Positions 57,737 to 64,000 of a DNA stretch of 64,000 nucleotides are shown piece by piece. The position numbers and the translations under genes are program-made. The stretch comes from Cercophora sp. LCS_1 (lineage: Eukaryota > Ascomycota > Sordariomycetes > Sordariales > Lasiosphaeriaceae), in NCBI GenBank assembly GCA_036250225.1, contig JAPZLL010000005.1:1-64000 (forward strand), given 5' to 3'. The notes below the pieces were generated by a model. That model was not told where the DNA came from and ran no database searches. It was given only the letters and a program-made list of their open reading frames with translations. Within the stretch, counting starts at the first letter, position 1; each line of letters starts with the position of its first letter.

Positions 57737-59119
57737 GAGCTAACGGGGACGGAGAATCCTCGAAGCGCTGAAATTGCTGCTCCTGGTCGTGAGTTTTCCT
57801 TCCCCACAGGAGATGGAACGAGGTGGGTCAAGAACATTGTTCCTTCCCCTAACCGTTGCTCTGTCAACCCACCAATGTGGGTCGTGCGATACCCCTATCT
57901 TGGGTCGCGTGGTAGCATAGAGGTCTCCTCGCCATCGTTCTAAGCAAGAAAGTTTTCGGATCCGGAGCTGCCGGAATTGGGGCGGTGGCTGCCGATGGGG
58001 GTTGTCTTTCATCACGCAGGTACCGTCCTATGCGTTTGGAGCTGCCCCAGTCTCCTTCTCCATCCCGGCCTCCGTTTTCGACGTCTTCTGTTTTCGAGTA
58101 GCGAACGGCTGATGGGAAATGACGAGCCCTCGCAGGTTTCAAGCCTCAACGTTCATTTATTCCATCCCACAGGTGTATCTCATGCTGGGGCATCCTGGTA
58201 TTCTGAATACACGTCGACACTCGGCGGTACCCCACCCGAAGCCGAGAGCGTCTCCCCGTCACGAAATACTTCATGGCGAATCAAGTATTGGCATGCCTGC
58301 TCAGTCAGACATCACTCCGCTTCCGAAGCGGAAGGCTTCTTGCTGAGCGGAGGGGTAGGGAAACGTCGCTCCAATCCAGCCCCTCGAACTGGTTTGCCGC
58401 TGGATGGGATTTTTCGACCTTCTGCTCACCCAAATCAATTCGCCAGGGCCTTTGCGGGCGCGGCGAACGAGACTTGGCCAACATCTCAGCGTCCCATGAC
58501 TGGCCAAACAGGGTTGGGAAGTTACACAAGATCTGGTGTTACCTCGATGCTTGGGTCAAATCCCGCGAACATGCCGTTCGTGATGACACCTGAGCCCGCC
58601 AATTAACAACCACACCGCAACGCTTATCAAATGCATGGCTACCCATCTTCTCAATAGTCGCCCTAAAACCGGGGCTTTTCGGGCGTCGCTACCCGCGCCA
58701 AGCAACAAACCTGGCTGCCTGCCTGTCGACGACCATTTGACGCGCCAGACTGGATCATTGACAACTTGGGACTCGTTGAGAGTTGTGTTGGATCAGACTA
58801 GCAACAGACGCTGCGGGGTCTTGAATTTGGGGTGGCGATGGAGTCTTCTTTGCTTTTGACTGAGACAGTGGCGCGGTGTGGTTGGCAGGGTGCACTGCCC
58901 TACGGGCCGGTGAACGCCGAGTGGTCCAGACGCGGAGATCTCTAGCGACACCTCGAATGGTTGGGCCCTTGGCGAATGTTGGGCACGCACTAAGGTCAGC
59001 CGCATCGGGATGGCATATAGGCTCAAAATTCGACTGTGGCAGTTCCCCATGTCTGTCATCGCATTTGGCCTTGCCATTTTGCCGTCCCTCCCTCGCTCAG
59101 ATAGTTGCTTCTCGAGGCC
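57737..59119. other. Intergenic upstream of Zn2Cys6 gene
   Basis: About 1.4 kb. A plus-strand open frame at about 58130-58606 ends in a natural-looking Ser/Gly/Pro/Thr-rich sequence but has no convincing 5' exon; it may be a gene relic. Otherwise I see nothing. Confidence 0.4.
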
Positions 59120-61614
59120 ATGAACTCCAAGTTCAAGCCAATATTGCCCGCGATCAGCGCGTCCCCGAACAACGAGGGGCGGGGTTCAGATCTGCTGAGC
59201 GAGCCGCCAGCGAAAAGAAGGCGGGGTTCCCATGCTCACCACATCGCATGTGACGCATGCAGGACAAAACGGATCGCCGTGAGTTGCACACAACTTTAAC
59301 CCCTTCTCTTGTTGCTAACGGTTCCGCTGCCACTATGTAGTGCGATGGCCAACGCCCAACCTGCGGCTCGTGTATTCGTCGACACGTCGACTGCAGTTAC
59401 CGGACGGCGCGGCGTCTCGACACAGATGAGCTCCACCAGAAACTGCAAAACTACAACGAATTCTTCCTCTACCTTCAAAGAATCCCCGAGACAGATGCAA
59501 TCGGTATCGTCCGTCGACTGCGAGCTCTCCCTGACCCTACCGCCATCCTTGCCAGCCTGGAGGGCGGCGCTGTTCACACCCTGAAACGTCCCTCAGATAT
59601 TGCAGTTGCACGGGCCGTGAGTGTGCCGACTGATACAAGCATTGAGTTTGAGCTCATGGCATGCCATCGCTCGGCTTACATCAAGATCATTCCTGTCACG
59701 AGATCCTTCCTCGAAAGCCTGGTTGACGGGACACCATCCGTCGTTTCAACTTCTTTGATCACCTCGCCGGCATCACATTATTCTTCCCCAGGCACACTGG
59801 CACCCACGCCGCTCCCTCCGTCTCCAGGACTGCGGGATCTGATTGACCAGCGCCTGAAGAAGCTCCGGATTGCCTACTGGACCCGGGTGGCAATCGACGA
59901 TGACTTTGCGGCCCAAATCATCTCGGCCTACCTCGAGAAGGAACACATGATCACTCCTTTCTTCGATGCAGACATTGTTCTCGCAGACCTCGTCGCTTGT
60001 CAGCCGCGGTTCTGCTCGGCGTTTCTCGTCAGTGCTCTGATGTTCCTTGCGTGTGTAAGTGTGTGCCGTCGTCCCTTTTTTGCGTCTCCTTGCTTTGACT
60101 CCGCTCACACCAGTACCGGAAGCAATCCTACACTCCCCTTGACGTAAGGGCAGCGGGACTGGCTGTGAACTTCCGCGCAGAGGCTGAGTTGCTGTACCGC
60201 GGAGAATGCAGTGTTGACTCCATCATCACCGTCAGCGGAATGATGGTCTTCACAGCAGCTTGCTTTTACCACGGCGCAGAAGCGCTTGCTCATGAGCTGC
60301 TTGGCGGATTGCGGAGCATGGCAGGGCGGTTGGCTTTGTTTGGGGTTGCATCAGGCAACCCGGTGGCACTGTCCCATCTCGGCCAAACAGAGGAATGGAG
60401 GAGGGCCGCGTCTCAGGTTGCGTGGGCGGCTTATAATTTTCTCTCGTGAGTTGACCAGGGTACGGTGACAAGAAAAACGTTTTCACTGATAATACCAGGT
60501 TGTTGAGCATCTACCACGAAGTTAGCCCCATCAAGTATCCTCCGATCCTTCCGATCCCTAACACCCCACCACCCAAAGGTAAAGAGAGGGCGACAACACC
60601 TCTAGATTTGATTTCATCACGGCGGTATGTCTCACCCGTCTTTCACACAACGTGCAAGCTTTATGTGATTGCGCAAGAGATTGCCGCCGTTTACAAGGTG
60701 GGGGATGGCACGAAGCTGTCATCGGAACGGGTGCCTCTCGCGTTTCTCGAGGCAAAATACCAGAAGCTACTCGAGTGCCTCGGCGAGGTTGAGGAGGGCG
60801 TCCTTAAGGACGGGAATGGGCCCATCCACCTCATCGTCTTCTAGTACGCCACACCCCGACGTCCCGTGGCGCCTCAACTGACTTGGGCTGCAGCATCGAG
60901 TGTCACATCGTAATATTGAGCCTCTTTCAGCCGTTCCAGAACTCCCCCGATGCCACGACCCGACTGCCGTCGTTCACTTCGCTAGACTGCAGCCCGCGTA
61001 CAGTCTACGACGCGTCGATCAACCAGCTCAAGCAACTCGTCCTTTGGGCCCATCTGCGCTATCGCGAGTCACTGCCCATCTACGTCAATGGCGCCTTTCT
61101 TATGTTGATCGGTGCTCTCACGAGGGCCGACGAAACAACGTCATCCTTCCGCGACATGCCTACTGAACGGCTCTACTTCCTCTTGTGCCTCAAATGCGTC
61201 TCAGACCTGTATGTGCAGTATCCACTGTTCGTCAACATGGCACAGGCGTTCTTGGCCATGGCGATTGTAAGTCCTCAAGAGAGATGCTAACCTTGAGTGT
61301 ATTGCTAAACTATGCAGCAGCAACATGGGTACATGTCTGGCGCAGAGGCCGTGGCGCTTCTTGAGGGAATTAAGCGACGGGGATCGCATCACGCGGCGCC
61401 TGACGAGGCCGGCTCCAGCGCCATTGCAGACCCGGCTGAGCCTCAGGCGGCGAAGATGAACATCCTCGCGCAGAAGTTCGAGGTTATCAGTCTGATGGAC
61501 CAGTTCACGCACGTCAATGACAACGCGGGTGTGGGAGATGGGTACGTCAGTGGTCTCGACCTTGCGACTCCTGCATCGGACGCGGTGTACTCCCAGGAGA
61601 GCAGACAGAGCTGA
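59120..61614 (+). CDS. Zn(II)2Cys6 fungal transcription factor
   Basis: Six exons, 59120-59278, 59341-60054, 60114-60445, 60499-60843, 60894-61266 and 61318-61614, give 739 residues with canonical sites. The first intron splits the zinc cluster: CDACRTKRIA-CDGQRPTCGSC...VDC, spacing C-x2-C-x6-C-x6-C-x2-C-x6-C, the classic binuclear cluster (about residues 44-71), preceded by a basic PAKRRRG patch. A linker and short helical segment (ELHQKLQNYNEFFLYLQRI) follow, then the fungal-specific regulatory region with AIDDDFAAQIISAYLEKEH, FCSAFLVSALMFLAC, DVRAAGLAVNFRAEAELLYRGE. The exon 4/5 junction (TA|GTACGC...GCAG|C) restores VFYIECHIVILSLFQPF. Such proteins act in the nucleus on paired CGG sites; the target pathway cannot be read here. 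The next gene is a phosphate permease, but a link is speculative. Confidence 0.85.
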
Positions 61615-61858
61615 GGTTGGGAGAGCGGAGCTTGTGGTTGTGAACGAAGCGAGGCACGGAATCTGTAGAACAAGATTCAAACCCAGAATGGAAAACACCC
61701 CGGATTGTTGTCCGAGGCTTGGGCTCGGGCTCGCTGTGGGGGGCTTGTGGGCCCGTCAATTGCCCACGTTGGGAGTTTGTGAGGTCCGATTGGCGGGTCG
61801 AGAAGCGCAGAGAATCAAGCATCCCCGCCAAGTTTCGAGGGCCTTGGCGGCGACAACC

Positions 61859-61864
61859 CACGTG
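61859..61864. promoter_or_regulatory. CACGTG box (distal)
   Basis: CACGTG palindrome 1.25 kb upstream of the phosphate permease start. This is the core site of NUC-1/Pho4-type bHLH regulators, but it also suits other bHLH factors; the distance makes a role less sure. Confidence 0.35.
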
Positions 61865-62880
61865 TGTCGACATTCAACGTTGATTCTTCAACTTTTCATG
61901 CCCAGCACCGTCCGCAGAAGCTCACGTCCACATACAAAAGCCAAGACCGTGCCGCATGTTCTATTGATCCTGTTTAGCTCTCCCCCCCGAAGCGCTAGGA
62001 CTTCCCATCGACGGAAATCCCTTGGAGCCAAGCTCAATGCTGACCAGGCCGCGCCTTCCCAACGACCCTCCTTCACAAGCCGATTTGGTCACCCTCTGGT
62101 GCCCATTGGCCCATTCCCCAGCCGCTGAAGTATCATCAGTTTCTTGGCCGTCGTGCTGCTAACCATTCGTGTTGTTTGGTATCCCCTTCTGGCAGCCGGT
62201 CTGTCCTTCTCATCCCGCGTGCAAGCAAAGTTCCAAGCGCTTTTTCATCCTGGCCCGTGGGGGCTTTTGCGTTCTCGAATGTCAAACACGCGAGTAAAGG
62301 GCGAATCTCGGAGACTAGCGGCTCTCTTTGCTGATAGCGTTCCTTGCAAGTTCAAGGTCACGACCAGCCGGAGAGCAGCTGGTATAGCGTTTGTTGGATT
62401 CTCCTTGTCTTCCTGTCTTTTTATTGCTCGTCGTCAAAACCTCGCGTCTGTCTTGGTGGCCAGGACAAGTGCTCCGGCCCCCCGGTTGGGATAAGAGTGC
62501 GGAAGTGAGGCTCTGCAGACGTCCGTCGAGGCACGAAACGCTACTCCCGAACGACCGGTACCGGGATCTGGCGTAGGGACGGATGAGCGTCTAGCCTCTT
62601 AGGTTGACCGAAGCATCAAGTTCCCAAACAGGGAGATGGAGGCGGCAAGTCCCTAGAGCGCGCCCCCCCCCCCCGCTGCAACGAAAGGCACTCAGGGATG
62701 CACATATGTCAATGTGCGGGTTCTCGGCACAGGCCGCCAAGGGCATCTCTCCGGGATGTGGCCCAACGCTCCCCACCCAACGGAGATCAAGCCATCCAGA
62801 ATCGCGTGCCTCGCTCCAACTTGTTCGAAGGGCGCCAGGGAGGGTCGCCTCATGTATGTGACGCTGGCGAAAGAGCTACC

Positions 62881-62886
62881 CACGTG
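62881..62886. promoter_or_regulatory. CACGTG box (proximal)
   Basis: CACGTG palindrome 228 bp upstream of the phosphate permease ATG. In Neurospora, NUC-1 binds this core upstream of the pho-4 permease gene on phosphate starvation, so a similar role is likely here. Confidence 0.55.
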
Positions 62887-63113
62887 CATCACATCCCGGC
62901 CGACACTGCTGCGCGACACCCTGCGAGCGTTTGATTCCTACGCGCAGGCAGCATGTTTAAATACCATGCGGCTCGCGACCTTGGGTTTCGACATTCCCGT
63001 CTTGTCTGCACCCACCTCCAACCCAGCTGAGCAGCACCGGGCTCCTGTGCTACTACAGACGACATTCGCCTCACGCGACCAACGCAGCCGGTCGAGGCAT
63101 ACCAGTCATCAAG

Positions 63114-64000
63114 ATGCCTCTCCATCAGTTTGACTACCTCTTGGCCATCGGCACAATCTTTGCTGGCCTTGATGCCTGGAACATCGGTACGTTGTGCCCC
63201 CCGAGATGGCTTCATCTGTGCTGCGACTCACGCTGACCGGTTTGAAACAGGTGCTAACGATGTCGCCAACTCGTGGGCCACTTCGGTTGGTTCTCAGTCC
63301 GTCACCTACCTCCAGGCTATGGTCCTGGCCTCCACCATGGAGTTCGCCGGCGCAATCGGTGTCGGTGCCCGCGTTGCCGATACCATCCGCACAAAGGTCG
63401 TCAACACGGCGCTCTTCAAGGACGATCCCTCCATGTTGATGCTCGGCATGGTCTGCGCTGTTACCGGTTCTTCGATTTACCTCACTATCGCAACTCGCAT
63501 TGGTCTTCCCGTTTCCACGACGCACTCCATCATGGGTGGTGTCATCGGCATGGGCGTTGCTGCTATTGGCGCCAATGGTAATGTTTCCTGCTGAGCAACG
63601 CAGGCAGCACAGACTGCTAACAGGACCAGGCATCCAATGGGTCGGTACGGGCGGAGTCAACTCGGGTGTCGTTCAGGTGTTTCTCGCATGGATCATCGCC
63701 CCTGGTCTGTCCGGCGCCTTTGGCTCCATCATCTTCCTGATCACCAAGTACGGCGTCATGCTTCGCAAGAACCCGGTCTGGAAAGCCTTCTTCCTCGTGC
63801 CCGTCTACTTTGGCATCACCGCTTGTCTCCTCACCATGCTGTTGCTCTGGAAGGGCGGCAGCTATGAGATCAAGCTCACCGACGCCGAGGTTGCCGGCAC
63901 CATTGTTGGTGTCGGCGCTGCCTTCGCCCTGTTCATCGCCGTCACGCTTATGCCTTGGTTGTACCGCGTTGTCATCCTGGACGACTGGCAGCTCCGCTGG
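63114..64000 (+). CDS. PHO4/PHO89-type phosphate permease, 5' part
   Basis: Exons 63114-63186, 63251-63577 and 63630 onward; the gene runs off the window, so only the first 257 residues or so are seen. Both introns are spliced in phase 1 (GLDAWNIG-ANDVANSW; AIGANG-IQWVGTGG). The family signature GANDVANSWATSVGS lies at about 25-39, and the second half-signature region SSIYLTIATRIGLPVSTTHSIMG in part (GLPVSTTHS) follows. Several membrane segments are visible: QFDYLLAIGTIFAGL, AMVLASTMEFAGAIG, VQVFLAWIIAPGLSGAFGS, FFLVPVYFGITACLLTMLLL. Homologues such as Neurospora PHO-4 are plasma-membrane, high-affinity, sodium-coupled phosphate transporters made under phosphate limitation. The start context (AAGATGCC) and the short first exon match relatives. 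Confidence 0.9.

Larger units (their letters stand above)
61615..63113. other. Intergenic; promoter region of phosphate permease
   Basis: About 1.5 kb with two CACGTG boxes (61859 and 62881) and a 12-base C-run at 62663-62674. No gene is supported. Confidence 0.5.

Noticed and set aside
1..64000. Dispersed 5S rRNA genes and CRISPR-type arrays
   Set aside because: I searched by eye for the conserved 5S internal-control words and for short regular repeat-spacer units and found neither; the ~341-bp arrays have no spacer structure.

Overview
The window looks like nuclear DNA of a filamentous ascomycete, most likely a Sordariomycete and possibly Chaetomiaceae. Genes are mostly intron-bearing, with short introns of about 41-100 nt, GTRAGT-type donors, CTRAC-type branch sites and YAG acceptors. 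They lie on both strands without operons, two intron-containing tRNA genes are scattered among them, and the protein families (PalA, SPFH flotillin, GH93, WSC, fungal rhodopsin-domain, Zn2Cys6) are typical of Pezizomycotina. I built the gene models by joining open frames at splice signals; exon coordinates are given in each entry. The family names come from motif recognition, not from a database search.

Layout, left to right. 0.2-9.7 kb: palA/RIM20-like BRO1 protein, a convergent hypothetical protein, a flotillin-like SPFH protein and a low-complexity hypothetical protein. 9.7-16 kb: a secreted GH93-type exo-arabinanase (minus strand) and a Swi5/Ace2-like C2H2 regulator with a polyglutamine tract. 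17-25.3 kb: a large DUF4470-like/MYND protein, a 3.7 kb gene-free stretch, then a WSC-domain membrane sensor. 27.4-31.5 kb: a cytochrome P450 and, divergently, a rhodopsin-domain membrane protein interrupted by an in-frame TAA. 32-44.1 kb: a hypothetical protein, a mitochondrial enoyl-CoA hydratase, an LEA-like stress protein, a Nup37-like propeller protein, a divergent protein kinase and an SDR resembling hydroxynaphthalene/versicolorin reductases. 45.8-57.7 kb: tRNA-Ala, a large deaminase-like/MYND fusion gene, about 4 kb of strongly diverged tandem repeats with a period near 341 bp, a coiled-coil orphan with two 42-nt exons, and tRNA-Gln. 59.1-64 kb: a Zn2Cys6 transcription factor and the 5' part of a PHO4/PHO89-type phosphate permease that runs off the end.

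The housekeeping and signalling genes show no common pathway; most seem to be independent neighbours. PalA (ambient pH), the WSC sensor (cell wall integrity) and the phosphate permease (with CACGTG boxes upstream, the NUC-1-type site) are all environment-response genes, but nothing in the sequence shows co-regulation.

The most unusual part is 47.5-56.7 kb. It combines a protein pairing an OTT_1508-like deaminase motif set with a MYND zinc finger, an eroded satellite-like array whose units differ mainly by transitions (as RIP would leave), and a lineage-specific coiled-coil gene directly beside it.
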